From: Acidobacteriales bacterium 59-55
GTDB taxonomy: Bacteria > Acidobacteriota > Terriglobia > Terriglobales > Acidobacteriaceae
Direction: 5' to 3'
DNA length: 64,000 bases
Assembly: GCA_001897435.1 (NCBI GenBank)
Contig: MKSV01000003.1
Span: 248,001 to 312,000 of the forward strand
Below the pieces are notes generated by a model. The model was not told where the DNA came from. It searched no databases and saw only the letters and a program-made list of their open reading frames with translations. Positions within the stretch are counted from its first letter, which is position 1; each line of letters begins with the position of its first letter. Shown here one piece after another: positions 23,684 to 32,685 of this stretch. A program made the position numbers and the translations under genes.

Positions 23684-26296
23684 ATGTTTTCTCTTCGCAC
23701 ATTTTTTCAAGGAATCCTCGCATTACTCACGCTGGCTTTGATAGCGGGCAGTACCCCTCTACGCGCCGCCCCCATGCAGTCGGCGACTACCGGAAGCCTG
23801 AGCGGAACGCTGACTGACTCAACTGGCGCGGCCATTGCCGGCGCCACGGTGACCCTGTCCAGGCCGTCGGGCGATGTTGAGCAAACGACGACCAGCGACC
23901 CAAGTGGGCACTATATCTTCACAAATGTTCCCACCCACGCCTACCGGGTCCGCGCGTCGGCCAAGGGATTCGCTACAACGACTCAGAGCGTCGCAATTCG
24001 TGCGGGCATGTCGCAGACAACCGACCTGACGCTTGCAGTCGGCGGAGTGACCGACGTTGTCAACGTGGACACCAATACATCGGATCAGGTCGAATCCGAT
24101 CCGAGTTCGCATACCGACATCGATCAGCAGATGATTGCGCGGATGCCCCTGCCGCAGAGTTCGAGCGGCCTCAGCACCCTGATCACGCTGGCCAGCCCAG
24201 GCGTTTCGGCGGACTCGAACGGCATGTTCCATCCGCTCGGCGAGCACTCGGACACGACTTACTCGATCGATGGCCAGCCGGTGAGCGACCAGCAGAGCAA
24301 GACGTACTCCAACCAGTTGGACATGAGCGCAATCGCGTCGGTCCAGGTGCTGGACGGCGTGATTCCGCCGGAGTACGGTGACAAGGCTAGCCTGGTGGCG
24401 AAGACGACGACCAAGTCCGGGCTGAACAGCAAGGGGCTGCATGGCACACTGACCGCGGGCTATGGCAGCTTCGGATCGCCTTCCCTCGGTGTAACGCTGG
24501 CAGCAGGGAGCAAGAACTACGGCGATTTTCTCGCTGTCAATGGATTGAGAAGCGGGCGCTATCTCGACGCGCCGGAGTTTGTGACGCTTCACGATCGCGG
24601 CAACGCCGAGAGCTTCTTTAACCGCGCGGACTGGCAGCCTCGAACCTCCGACAGCCTGCAATTGAATCTCTCTGCGGCCCGAAGCTGGTTTCAGCAGCCG
24701 AACCAGTTCGACCAGCCGAATCAGGACCAGCGGCAGCAGAACAAGAGCTTCAATGTGTCTCCCATGTGGACGCACATCATCAACGATCATACGGTTTTGA
24801 ACATGAACACCTATGTACGGCAGGACCGTGTGGGCTACTATCCCAGTAAAGACCCGTTCGATGACAGCCCCGCGACCCTGAGTCAGGGCAGGCGGCTGAC
24901 CAATGCCGGCATCAAGGCCGATCTCAGCTATGTCCACGGGATTCACAACTTCAAGGCCGGCGTGAACTTCTATCACACGTTTTTGTCCGAGGAGTTTGCG
25001 ACCGGGCTGACCGATCCTGGCTACAACTCACCGTGCGTGGATGCGAGCGGGGTGCCGGTCGGCGATCCCTCGCTTCGTAGTCCCTCGCAATGCGGCCCTG
25101 CAGGCTACGCAATCAATGAGGGCTACTTGCCCGGCCTGGCGAAGTACGACCTGACGCGCGGCGGCACACAGTTTCAGTTCCGCGGGCGCACCGACATCAA
25201 GCAGGAAGCCGTGTATCTCGAAGACAACATCGCGTGGCGCAGCTGGAACTTCCTGATCGGCGGCCGAGCGGATAACTACAATGGCCTCAGCTCGCGATCC
25301 ATGCTTCAGCCTCGAATCGGCATTACCTATACCAATCGACCGACTTCGACGGTGCTGAAGGTGGGGTACAGCAAGCTTTTTCCAACGCCGTACAACGAGA
25401 ACCTGATCCTCTCCAGTTCGACGGGCAGCGGCGGGCTGGCTGCGAGCGGCGGCGCGTTCGGCGAGACGGCATTGAAACCCGGTAAGCGGAACCAGTTCAA
25501 TGCAGGGATCGAGCAGGCCATCGGACGATACGCCGTGCTGAGCGCGGACTATTTCTGGAAGTACACCGACCGCGACTTCGACTTCGACGTGCTGTTCAAT
25601 ACGCCGCTGACCTTTCCGATCCAATGGAAAAAGTCGAAGATCGACGGCTTCTCCGCGCGCCTGACCTTGCCGCACCAGCACGGCTTTGACGCCTATGTCG
25701 CCCTGGGACACACGCGCGCACGGTTCTTCGGGCCTGAGACCGGAGGCATTCTCTTCAACTCGCCTTTGGAGACGGGGGCGTTCCGCATCGACCACGATCA
25801 GGCGTTCGAGCAGACGACCCATGTGCAATACCAGCCGAAGGTCACCTGGCCGTGGGCGGCGCTGACGTGGCGCTTCGACTCGGGCGCGGTTGCCGGCGCG
25901 GTGCCGGACTATCAGACCGCCCTGGGATTCACGCCGGACCAGCAGGCACAGATACAGCTTTACTGTGGAACCCAGGTCGCCACGGTAGACCAGCCGATCC
26001 GAAGCTGCAGCAGTCCGCGTCAGGGAGCGAATCTGGTGACGATCCCGGCGCCGGGAACCTTCGATCCGGACAAGAATCCACCGCGCGTCGCGGGAAGAAA
26101 CCTGCTGGATGCATCGCTTGGCTGGGATAACGTGCTGCACCGTATCGCGCCAAGCGATCATGTAAAGACTGACCTGACGCTGACAGCGACCAACCTGACC
26201 AACAAGGTTGCGCTGTACAACTTCCTGTCGACGTTCAGCGGCACGCATTTCGTTTCGCCCCGGGCGTTGAGCGCACAAGTAACGTTCAACTTTTAG
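23684..26296 (+). CDS. TonB-dependent receptor with carboxypeptidase-regulatory-like N-terminus
   Basis: 870 residues, outer-membrane. A signal peptide (FFQGILALLTLALIAGSTPL) is followed by a CarboxypepD_reg-like beta-sandwich (TGSLSGTLTDSTGAAIAGAT, then VPTHAYRVRASAKGF), a plug domain (ISSVQVLDGVIPPEYGDKAS-like segment at about residues 215-240), and a beta-barrel with alternating aromatic strands. The last strand ends LSAQVTFNF, a typical barrel C-terminus with terminal Phe for BAM recognition. It should import a bulky or scarce ligand with TonB/ExbBD energy; the ligand is not evident. The preceding small His/Cys-rich gene hints at a metal. Transcription likely ends at the hairpin at 26383-26419. 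Confidence 0.92.
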   Translation: MFSLRTFFQGILALLTLALIAGSTPLRAAPMQSATTGSLSGTLTDSTGAAIAGATVTLSRPSGDVEQTTTSDPSGHYIFTNVPTHAYRVRASAKGFATTTQSVAIRAGMSQTTDLTLAVGGVTDVVNVDTNTSDQVESDPSSHTDIDQQMIARMPLPQSSSGLSTLITLASPGVSADSNGMFHPLGEHSDTTYSIDGQPVSDQQSKTYSNQLDMSAIASVQVLDGVIPPEYGDKASLVAKTTTKSGLNSKGLHGTLTAGYGSFGSPSLGVTLAAGSKNYGDFLAVNGLRSGRYLDAPEFVTLHDRGNAESFFNRADWQPRTSDSLQLNLSAARSWFQQPNQFDQPNQDQRQQNKSFNVSPMWTHIINDHTVLNMNTYVRQDRVGYYPSKDPFDDSPATLSQGRRLTNAGIKADLSYVHGIHNFKAGVNFYHTFLSEEFATGLTDPGYNSPCVDASGVPVGDPSLRSPSQCGPAGYAINEGYLPGLAKYDLTRGGTQFQFRGRTDIKQEAVYLEDNIAWRSWNFLIGGRADNYNGLSSRSMLQPRIGITYTNRPTSTVLKVGYSKLFPTPYNENLILSSSTGSGGLAASGGAFGETALKPGKRNQFNAGIEQAIGRYAVLSADYFWKYTDRDFDFDVLFNTPLTFPIQWKKSKIDGFSARLTLPHQHGFDAYVALGHTRARFFGPETGGILFNSPLETGAFRIDHDQAFEQTTHVQYQPKVTWPWAALTWRFDSGAVAGAVPDYQTALGFTPDQQAQIQLYCGTQVATVDQPIRSCSSPRQGANLVTIPAPGTFDPDKNPPRVAGRNLLDASLGWDNVLHRIAPSDHVKTDLTLTATNLTNKVALYNFLSTFSGTHFVSPRALSAQVTFNF

Positions 26297-26310
26297 CGGC
26301 TCTGGATAGA

Positions 26311-26367
26311 GTCGCTGGTGATTCGGGATAAAACGCGGATTCCCTTCGGGAATGACAAATCAAAAGA
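26311..26367. repeat. Dispersed intergenic repeat, copy B
   Basis: It repeats the order seen at 21861-21920: GGTGATTCGGG, AAACGCGGATTCCCTTCGGG, then AATGACAAA. It lies between the TonB receptor stop and the convergent-gene terminator. Confidence 0.7.
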
Positions 26368-26382
26368 TGACCCAAAACTAGA

Positions 26383-26419
26383 AGATGGGCGCCGACATAA
26401 CAGTTGTCGACGCCCATCT
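26383..26419. terminator. Hairpin terminator between convergent genes
   Basis: AGATGGGCG and CGCCCATCT form a long stem, extended by CGAC/GTCG with one bulge on each side, around ATAACAGTT. It sits between the + strand receptor and the - strand aminotransferase and has T-rich sequence on both sides (TTTGTT on +, a TTTT on -), so it may act in both directions. Confidence 0.75.
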
Positions 26420-26433
26420 TTGTTGCGGCAGTG

Positions 26434-27825
26434 TTACTGCGCTGCGAGTTGAATGCACTCTTCGAGGACATCGAGCGCGATATTCGCCTCCTCCTCGGTG
26501 ACGACAAGCGGCGGCGAAAGCCGGATGCTGGTCTCGCCGCAGCCGAGAAAGAGCAGGCCGCGCTCGAAGGCAAGTTCGACGATGCGGTCGCGCATAGGGC
26601 CAACCGGGGTGCGGGATCTCTGGTCCTTGACGATCTCGATGCCGATCATCAGGCCGCGCCCGCGGACTTCGCCGACCGTGGGATACTTCGCGACCCAGCC
26701 CGACATGCGTTCCAGCATCTTCGCGCCGACGGTGGCAGCGTTCCGCATTCCTTCGCGCTCGATGATGTCCATCGTAGCTAGCGCGGCAGCGATGCAGACG
26801 GGATTGCCACCGAAGGTGCTGGCATGGGAGCCGGGAACCCAGTCCATCACGTCGGCCTTCGTCATGCAGATGCCCAGCGGCATGCCCGACGCGATGCCCT
26901 TGGCGATGCAAACCATGTCAGGCTGCACGCCGGAGTGCTCGATCGACCACCACTTCCCTGTTCGCCCCGCACCCGCCTGCACCTCGTCGACGATCAGCAG
27001 GATGCCGTGACGGTCGCAGATGCGGCGAATCTCCTGCAGGAAGTTGGTGGGTGCAACCACGTATCCGCCCTCGCCCTGAATCGGCTCGAGGATGATGGCG
27101 GCAACCTCTTCCGGCGGCAGAATCGTCTTGAACAGCTTCTCTTCGATATACCGCGCGCAGTTCAGGGCAAACTTCTCCTGCTCCTCCGGACCGCCGGTAC
27201 AGCCGCGATACGCATAGGGATAATTAATGTGGTGGACGCCGGGAACGAAGGGAGCGAAGCGGCGCTTCTGTTGCGGCTTCGAGCCGGTCAGCGAGAGCGC
27301 GCCCATGGTGCGTCCGTGAAAGCCGCCGAAAAAGCTGATAATGTTCTGCCGCCCGGTATGGTAGCGGGCCAGCTTCATGGCGCACTCGACCGCCTCGGCG
27401 CCGGAGTTGCCGTAGTAGAAGCGGTGGGGTCCAGGCATCGGAGCAACCGCGCTCAGGCGATCGGCCAGCCGGGTCATGTGGTCGTAGTAAAAGTCGGTGC
27501 CCGACATGTGAATCAGTTCGGCGGCTTGATCCTGAATCGCCTTGACCACCTCGGGATGACAGTGCCCCGTCGAGTTGACGGCGATGCCTGCGGCGAAGTC
27601 GAGAAACTCGTTGCCATCCGCATCTTCCACGCGAATGCCCCGGCCGCGTTTGGCGACCATGGGATAGCTGCGCGTGTAGCTGGGCGAGATCAGGCGATCA
27701 TCGTCGGCGACGATCTGCTTCGCCAGCGGGCCGGGCAGGGCGGTCTTCAACTTCGGGCCGAATTTGGCATAGGTCTCTTCGCTGACGGTACGGGGCTGCT
27801 TCATAGTCTCTGTGGCGGTACTCAT
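26434..27825 (-). CDS. Class III PLP-dependent aminotransferase (acetylornithine/GABA type)
   Basis: 463 residues, fold-type I class III aminotransferase. Visible marks are FLDFAAGIAVNSTGHCHPEV, the PLP-phosphate site NSGAEAVECAMKLAR, the aromatic segment ISFFGGFHGRTMGALSLTGS, the carboxylate-binding VDEVQAGAGRTGKWW and the PLP lysine in CIAKGIASGMPLG. The family includes 4-aminobutyrate, acetylornithine and related omega-aminotransferases. The long N-terminus and overall look fit a GABA/omega-amino acid enzyme better than ArgD, but the substrate cannot be fixed. AAGGAG is seven bases before the ATG. It stands alone, convergent with the TonB receptor. Confidence 0.9.
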   Translation of the reverse strand: MSTATETMKQPRTVSEETYAKFGPKLKTALPGPLAKQIVADDDRLISPSYTRSYPMVAKRGRGIRVEDADGNEFLDFAAGIAVNSTGHCHPEVVKAIQDQAAELIHMSGTDFYYDHMTRLADRLSAVAPMPGPHRFYYGNSGAEAVECAMKLARYHTGRQNIISFFGGFHGRTMGALSLTGSKPQQKRRFAPFVPGVHHINYPYAYRGCTGGPEEQEKFALNCARYIEEKLFKTILPPEEVAAIILEPIQGEGGYVVAPTNFLQEIRRICDRHGILLIVDEVQAGAGRTGKWWSIEHSGVQPDMVCIAKGIASGMPLGICMTKADVMDWVPGSHASTFGGNPVCIAAALATMDIIEREGMRNAATVGAKMLERMSGWVAKYPTVGEVRGRGLMIGIEIVKDQRSRTPVGPMRDRIVELAFERGLLFLGCGETSIRLSPPLVVTEEEANIALDVLEECIQLAAQ

Positions 27826-28143
27826 TCGAATTCTCCTTGGGGGTGGCAGCGTAGGTGTTTGGCCGTTCCGGCTCGTCTGCGGGTGATGAGACGAGTACTT
27901 GCAAGGATGCAGAAGGAAGGGCGGCGCTGGGGCGGGGACTTCGCCGGCTGCGGGAAGGTAGAGCTAGTCGCCGGCGAAGAGACTAGGTCGCGCGCCGCTG
28001 GGAAGCAGACGGAGGTACTTGCGCGGCATTGTGCTCTCAATGCGCATCGCGCTCACGGTAGTCGTTTGCGTTTCCATGAAATGCCTTTGCTTATAAGTAT
28101 AGCTCCGTGCCCAATTCCGGGGCCACACCGTTAGGATAGGAAG
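27826..28143. other. 318-base stretch without a supported gene
   Basis: It lies between the divergent aminotransferase and EamA genes and must carry both promoters. GC-rich on the left, more AT-rich near 28080-28130 (TTGCTTATAAGTATAG), a possible -10 area for the EamA gene. Short frames exist on the minus strand but none has a convincing start or family. I see no RNA gene. Confidence 0.5.
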
Positions 28144-29109
28144 GTGCCCAACGCCAGCAGACAGGCTTCCCCCAATCGCGCATGGATTTTGATTGCGTTC
28201 GCCTGCGTCTATCTCTTCTGGGGTTCAACTTTCCTGGCCATACGCTATGGTCTGGAGGAACTGCCGCCATTTGTCATCGCGAGTACGCGGTTTCTCCTTT
28301 CCGGGTCGATCCTGCTTGCAGTCTGCGCGATTCGCGGCATGAGGATGTGGCCCAGCGCGCGCGAGTTTGGAATGCTCGCGATAATCGGGGTGCTCATGCT
28401 CGGCTGCGGAAACAGCGCCATCCTCTGGTCGGAGCTCTATCTTTCCACCGGCCTGGTATCCCTGCTGGTCGCCAGCATTCCCCTGTTTGCCGCCTTGATC
28501 GAGGTATTTCTCCCGAACGGGGAGGGATTGCCCATGCGCGGCTGGATCGGCGTCGCCATCGGTTTGATCGGATTGGCCTTTCTGGTCTTGCCGGGACTTC
28601 GCCACAGCCTCCAGGGCGACTCGCGACAGATCATCGCCACGGCAGTCATTCTAGGCGGATCTTTCTGCTGGACGGCCGGTTCCGTCATCTCGCGTCGCTC
28701 CACGATTCGCATCAGCGGATTCGCAGCCGCGGGCTGGCAGATGTTCTTCGGCGGCATCTTCAACACCGGCCTCATGTTCGCTGCAGGCGGCTACCATGGC
28801 TCGCACTGGGGTCTGGAGGCCTGGACCTCACTCCTCTACCTGGTGACCTTCGGCTCCTTGATCGGATACACGGCCTACATCTATCTGCTTAACAATGTGG
28901 CTGTCTCCAAGGTGACGACCTACGCCTACGTCAACCCGGTGATCGCCGTGATCCTCGGGGCAATCTTCCTTAGCGAGCGTTTCGTCCTGGTGGAGTACAT
29001 CGGGATGGCATCGATCCTGCTTGCGGTCTTCCTGGTCACAGGCTCGAAGCTGAAGACGGGCGCGGTCCCCGCCGAGGTCAGAGACATCGCCGTCGGACGC
29101 AAGTCTTGA
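28144..29109 (+). CDS. EamA/DMT-family transporter
   Basis: 321 residues with about ten hydrophobic helices in two EamA repeats. The first repeat opens WILIAFACVYLFWGSTFLAI and contains FVIASTRFLLSGSILL; the second has SFCWTAGSVISRR and ends YAYVNPVIAVILGAIFLSERF, a typical EamA closing helix. Members export amino acids, metabolites or drugs from the cytoplasm. The start is GTG 28144 with AGGA at 28133-28136. It stands alone, with MarC about 90 bases downstream in the same direction. The substrate is unknown. Confidence 0.9.
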   Translation: MPNASRQASPNRAWILIAFACVYLFWGSTFLAIRYGLEELPPFVIASTRFLLSGSILLAVCAIRGMRMWPSAREFGMLAIIGVLMLGCGNSAILWSELYLSTGLVSLLVASIPLFAALIEVFLPNGEGLPMRGWIGVAIGLIGLAFLVLPGLRHSLQGDSRQIIATAVILGGSFCWTAGSVISRRSTIRISGFAAAGWQMFFGGIFNTGLMFAAGGYHGSHWGLEAWTSLLYLVTFGSLIGYTAYIYLLNNVAVSKVTTYAYVNPVIAVILGAIFLSERFVLVEYIGMASILLAVFLVTGSKLKTGAVPAEVRDIAVGRKS

Positions 29110-29200
29110 GGTAACAGCGGTGCCCCTTCCTGCTCGGCAATAGACTGTCGTTCAGGATAAAGTCATCCATGATTTGATTCTTCTATAAGGAGCGAGGGCC

Positions 29201-29881
29201 ATGGTCCTGCTTTGGAAGTACTTTGCTCTTGGATTCAGCGCCCTGCTTCCGGTCGTCAACCCGCTGGGATCGGCCCTGGTCTTTCTGGGCCTGGTAGGCG
29301 TGGTGCCACCGAAGGTCTATCGCTCGCTGGCGCGCCGAATCGCCATCAACACCATCCTCTTCTTTATCGTCATCGAACTGGTTGGCTCCGCTCTGCTCAG
29401 TTTCTTCGGCATCTCGCTGCCCATCGTGCAGATATCGGGCGGCCTGGTACTGGCGGCCATGGGCTGGTCGCTTTTGAACCAGAAGGACCCGCAAACCGCC
29501 GATGAAGCCCGCACGGAGGTGCAAAGCGATCCCGAAGCCAAGACCCACAGGCTGGAGCAGGGAACGTTCTATCCGCTCACCTTTCCCGTCAGTGTCGATC
29601 CCGGCTCTATCGTCGTCATGCTGACACTGAGTGCCCACGCCTCCAAAAAGAGTCTCAGCGACAATGCGCTCTCACACGCCGGACTGCTGCTTGCCGTCGT
29701 CTTGCTCAGCGTGCTCATCTATATCTGCTACGCCTACGCGCCGCAGATCACGAGCCGCATCTCTCCCTCGACCGCCCATGGCATCCTCCGGGTCGTCGCA
29801 TTCATCCTGCTCTGCATCGGCGTTCAGATCGCCTGGAACGGCGCGGACGCGCTGCTCTCAACGCTACTTCGCCACGGATAG
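29201..29881 (+). CDS. MarC-family integral membrane protein
   Basis: 226 residues with six predicted helices. It opens WKYFALGFSALLPVVNPLGS, the conserved N-terminal helix with the NP motif of MarC/UPF0056 proteins, and has FFGISLPIVQISGGLVLAAM and the LTFPVSVDPGSIVVMLTL segment in the middle. MarC was once linked to multiple antibiotic resistance but its role is unsettled; some relatives are called NAAT amino-acid transporters. The ATG at 29201 follows GGAGCGAGGG. It ends 15 bases before the convergent comEC gene stop. Confidence 0.9.
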   Translation: MVLLWKYFALGFSALLPVVNPLGSALVFLGLVGVVPPKVYRSLARRIAINTILFFIVIELVGSALLSFFGISLPIVQISGGLVLAAMGWSLLNQKDPQTADEARTEVQSDPEAKTHRLEQGTFYPLTFPVSVDPGSIVVMLTLSAHASKKSLSDNALSHAGLLLAVVLLSVLIYICYAYAPQITSRISPSTAHGILRVVAFILLCIGVQIAWNGADALLSTLLRHG

Positions 29882-29896
29882 CTCCGGAACAGCGAT

Positions 29897-32665
29897 TCAG
29901 AAGGCGTCGGGAACCGAATCAGCCGCCCCAAGGACTTCTCGGATTCCTCCATCCCGGCGCAGCAGGAACGTCGTCAGCCCGAACTCGTCTGTCCGGTAGA
30001 GCCGCGTATGGGCGGCCGCGATCCGGTCAATCACCGTCTCCTTCGGATGCCCGAAGGTATTGCCCCTGCCCACCGAGATCACCGCGTCGCGGGGTGCCGC
30101 CTCGGCAAAAAACCGAGGCGTTGTCGAACTATTGCTGCCATGATGCCCTACCTTCAGCAGCGTCACCGGCTTCAGCCTGCCATCGGCCACCATCGCCTGC
30201 TCGCTGGGAGCCTCCGCATCTCCTTCGAGTAGCGCCGAAGCCTTGCCATACTGCAATCGCAGCACCAGCGAGTCATTATTCGCTGGTGTGCCGTCATTTC
30301 TGTAATTCGCCTCCGGAGCCAGCACGGAGACCTCCGTCCCGGCCCACGTCATCTTCTCCCCCGCGTGAAAGTGCCGCACTACCACGCCAAGCTCCTTCGC
30401 CTCGGCCAGCAAATCCCGGTAAGCCTCCGAATCCGGATCGATCCCGACCCATAACTCCCGCGGGAGAAAGTCGCGCAGGATCGCCGGCATCCCGCCCATG
30501 TGATCGCTGTGAGCATGGCTCAGGACGATCACGTCCAGCCGCCGAATCCGCCGCGACCAGAGATATGGTGCGACCACCTCCTCCCCCACGTCGAATCCGC
30601 TGGCCACCGCCGCAGCCTCAGACGGCCCGCCCACAGGCCCGCCCGCATCCACCAACATTGTCTTCCCCTCGGGGCTGACCACCAGCAGCGAGTCTCCCTG
30701 TCCCACGTCAATCGCCGTCACTTCCATGGATCCCGGCAAAATCAACGGCGACTCCGGCCAAAGCACCATCACAGCAATCAACGGCAGCATTGCCGCCGCA
30801 AACCATGCCCATCCCCGCGAACGCCGCACCGCCCAGCAGCAGAAGAACCACGCCGCCACCGCCAGCAGAGACACCCACCAGACCGGCCCCGGAACCCGCA
30901 GATCCGCTGCTCGAATCTGACTCACACGGCCGATCACGGCGGTAATCCCATGCAGCAGGCCCGCCGTCGCCGCCCCCGGAATCAGCGCCAGCCACGGGCT
31001 CGCCAGCGACGCGCAAAACGTTACCACGGCGACCGGAGCCAGCACCGCGACCAGCGGCACGCTCAGCATATTCGCGGGCAGCGCAAACACCGTCGCGCGA
31101 TGAAAGTAGACGGCCATCGGCAGCACCATCACCGATTCCACCACGATGCCAATCAGCGCCAGTTCCAGGGCCCAGAGTCCCCACCGCGCCACAAATGCCG
31201 GAACACCTCGTGCCCATCGCCCCAACAGATCGGCCAATGCCTCGCCCCAGAGCCGCAACATGACGCGAAACTGCGCTACCGGCGGTCGCAGCCGCACGTC
31301 CTGCCACTCGTCCCATAGACGTCGCGACGCCCTCGCATAATCTCCCGGCCCCCGCTCCCACAGCGGAACCGCAATGCCGCCAATGGCAACGATGGCCAGA
31401 AATGTCATCTGGAAGCTCGCCTCGAACAGGCTCCCCGGCGACCACACCAGCACCGCGAGCGCCGCCGCGCCCAGCGCATTCAGCACGTTCCGGTCGCGCG
31501 ACATCAACCGCGCAACAAGGAAGATCGCGACCATCCACAAGGCTCGTTGCACCGGGACCCCGAACCCGGTCAGCAGCGCATAGCCCGCCGTCAGCGCAAT
31601 GGTCAGCAGCGTGGCCAGCCACTCGCGCAGCCGCAGCCGCCGCGCCATCCAGAAGATCAGCCCCGCCAGCAGCGCCACATGCATCCCCGAGACTACAAAC
31701 AGGTGAAACGAGCCCGTCCGTTCGAACCCCAGCCGCAGCGCCCGGTTCAAACCCATGCGGTCGCCGAAGAGCATGGCGTTCAGCATCCCGGCATCGTCCG
31801 CGCTCAGCCGCAGAACCGCGGGCATCCGCCGATTTGCGCTCGACCGCACGTACCCCGAGAGCCTGCCCTCAGCCCAGGTCTGCGCCGCGAATACCCTGCA
31901 CTGTGAACTCCGCGCGCCTTCGCCCAGCAGCGCCACTTTGCTGGCCTTGACCGTCGCATGAACTCCCAACCCCTGCGCCAGCAGGTAGTCCCCATACTGC
32001 CAGGCTCCGGGATCGCGATATCGCTCCGGCACCTTCAATCGCATCGGAGCCTCGAGCACATCGCCGCACTTCAACGCAGACAGCCCCGGTCCGTCTTCGA
32101 GCACCGTGACCCGAACTCCACCCGGCACCGGAACCATGCGCGACATATCGGGAGTCAGGTACTCGACCGCCTCCACCTGCAGGTCCACCGAGACCGCATC
32201 CGCGGCATCCGGCTCCTTCTCCATCCACCACGCAGGATCGTTGTCGCGGTCCGTCGGCTTTGCCCGGGGCGGCAGCTCCCGCACCCGAACGACGCGGCCC
32301 CGGACCTGCCTGCTCAGCCCGTCAGCGTAGCTCCGCAAGGCTGTCTGCGGCAGGGGAAACGGCTGCACCTCGGCGCACCACATTCCCACCACCATCCAGA
32401 TTGCGGCCACCGGTAGAACCGCAACCCGAAGCGACCGGCGAAGCCCAACCAGAGCCAGCACCGCGAGCCCGGCCAGAGCAATCAACAGCACCACCGCTGG
32501 CTGGCGATTCCGTGCCATCACTTCGCCCAGCGCGAACCACACCGCTGCAGCCAGCAGGGGAGCCCGGCCAAACCGCAGCCGCTCGACCCCGGTCGCCGCC
32601 CACAGCTCCGGATTCGGTTTCTCGCGCGCTTTGTCAGCTTGTGAAACTCTGCTCACTGACCGCAT
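29897..32665 (-). CDS. comEC: ComEC/Rec2 DNA-uptake channel protein
   Basis: 922 residues, with the three parts of ComEC in order: an N-terminal OB-like DUF4131 region after the first helices, a central Competence domain of many helices (FHLFVVSGMHVALLAG is the signature near its start) and a C-terminal metallo-beta-lactamase-like domain with HAHSDHMGG and LKVGHHGSNSST. It forms the inner-membrane pore through which single-stranded DNA enters during natural transformation. It is the last gene of the minus-strand nadC-birA-coaX operon, 20 bases after the methyltransferase gene. The start is the first ATG in the frame; a somewhat later one is possible. Confidence 0.94.
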   Translation of the reverse strand: MRSVSRVSQADKAREKPNPELWAATGVERLRFGRAPLLAAAVWFALGEVMARNRQPAVVLLIALAGLAVLALVGLRRSLRVAVLPVAAIWMVVGMWCAEVQPFPLPQTALRSYADGLSRQVRGRVVRVRELPPRAKPTDRDNDPAWWMEKEPDAADAVSVDLQVEAVEYLTPDMSRMVPVPGGVRVTVLEDGPGLSALKCGDVLEAPMRLKVPERYRDPGAWQYGDYLLAQGLGVHATVKASKVALLGEGARSSQCRVFAAQTWAEGRLSGYVRSSANRRMPAVLRLSADDAGMLNAMLFGDRMGLNRALRLGFERTGSFHLFVVSGMHVALLAGLIFWMARRLRLREWLATLLTIALTAGYALLTGFGVPVQRALWMVAIFLVARLMSRDRNVLNALGAAALAVLVWSPGSLFEASFQMTFLAIVAIGGIAVPLWERGPGDYARASRRLWDEWQDVRLRPPVAQFRVMLRLWGEALADLLGRWARGVPAFVARWGLWALELALIGIVVESVMVLPMAVYFHRATVFALPANMLSVPLVAVLAPVAVVTFCASLASPWLALIPGAATAGLLHGITAVIGRVSQIRAADLRVPGPVWWVSLLAVAAWFFCCWAVRRSRGWAWFAAAMLPLIAVMVLWPESPLILPGSMEVTAIDVGQGDSLLVVSPEGKTMLVDAGGPVGGPSEAAAVASGFDVGEEVVAPYLWSRRIRRLDVIVLSHAHSDHMGGMPAILRDFLPRELWVGIDPDSEAYRDLLAEAKELGVVVRHFHAGEKMTWAGTEVSVLAPEANYRNDGTPANNDSLVLRLQYGKASALLEGDAEAPSEQAMVADGRLKPVTLLKVGHHGSNSSTTPRFFAEAAPRDAVISVGRGNTFGHPKETVIDRIAAAHTRLYRTDEFGLTTFLLRRDGGIREVLGAADSVPDAF

Positions 32666-32685
32666 TGGCCGTCCAATTTACCGCG

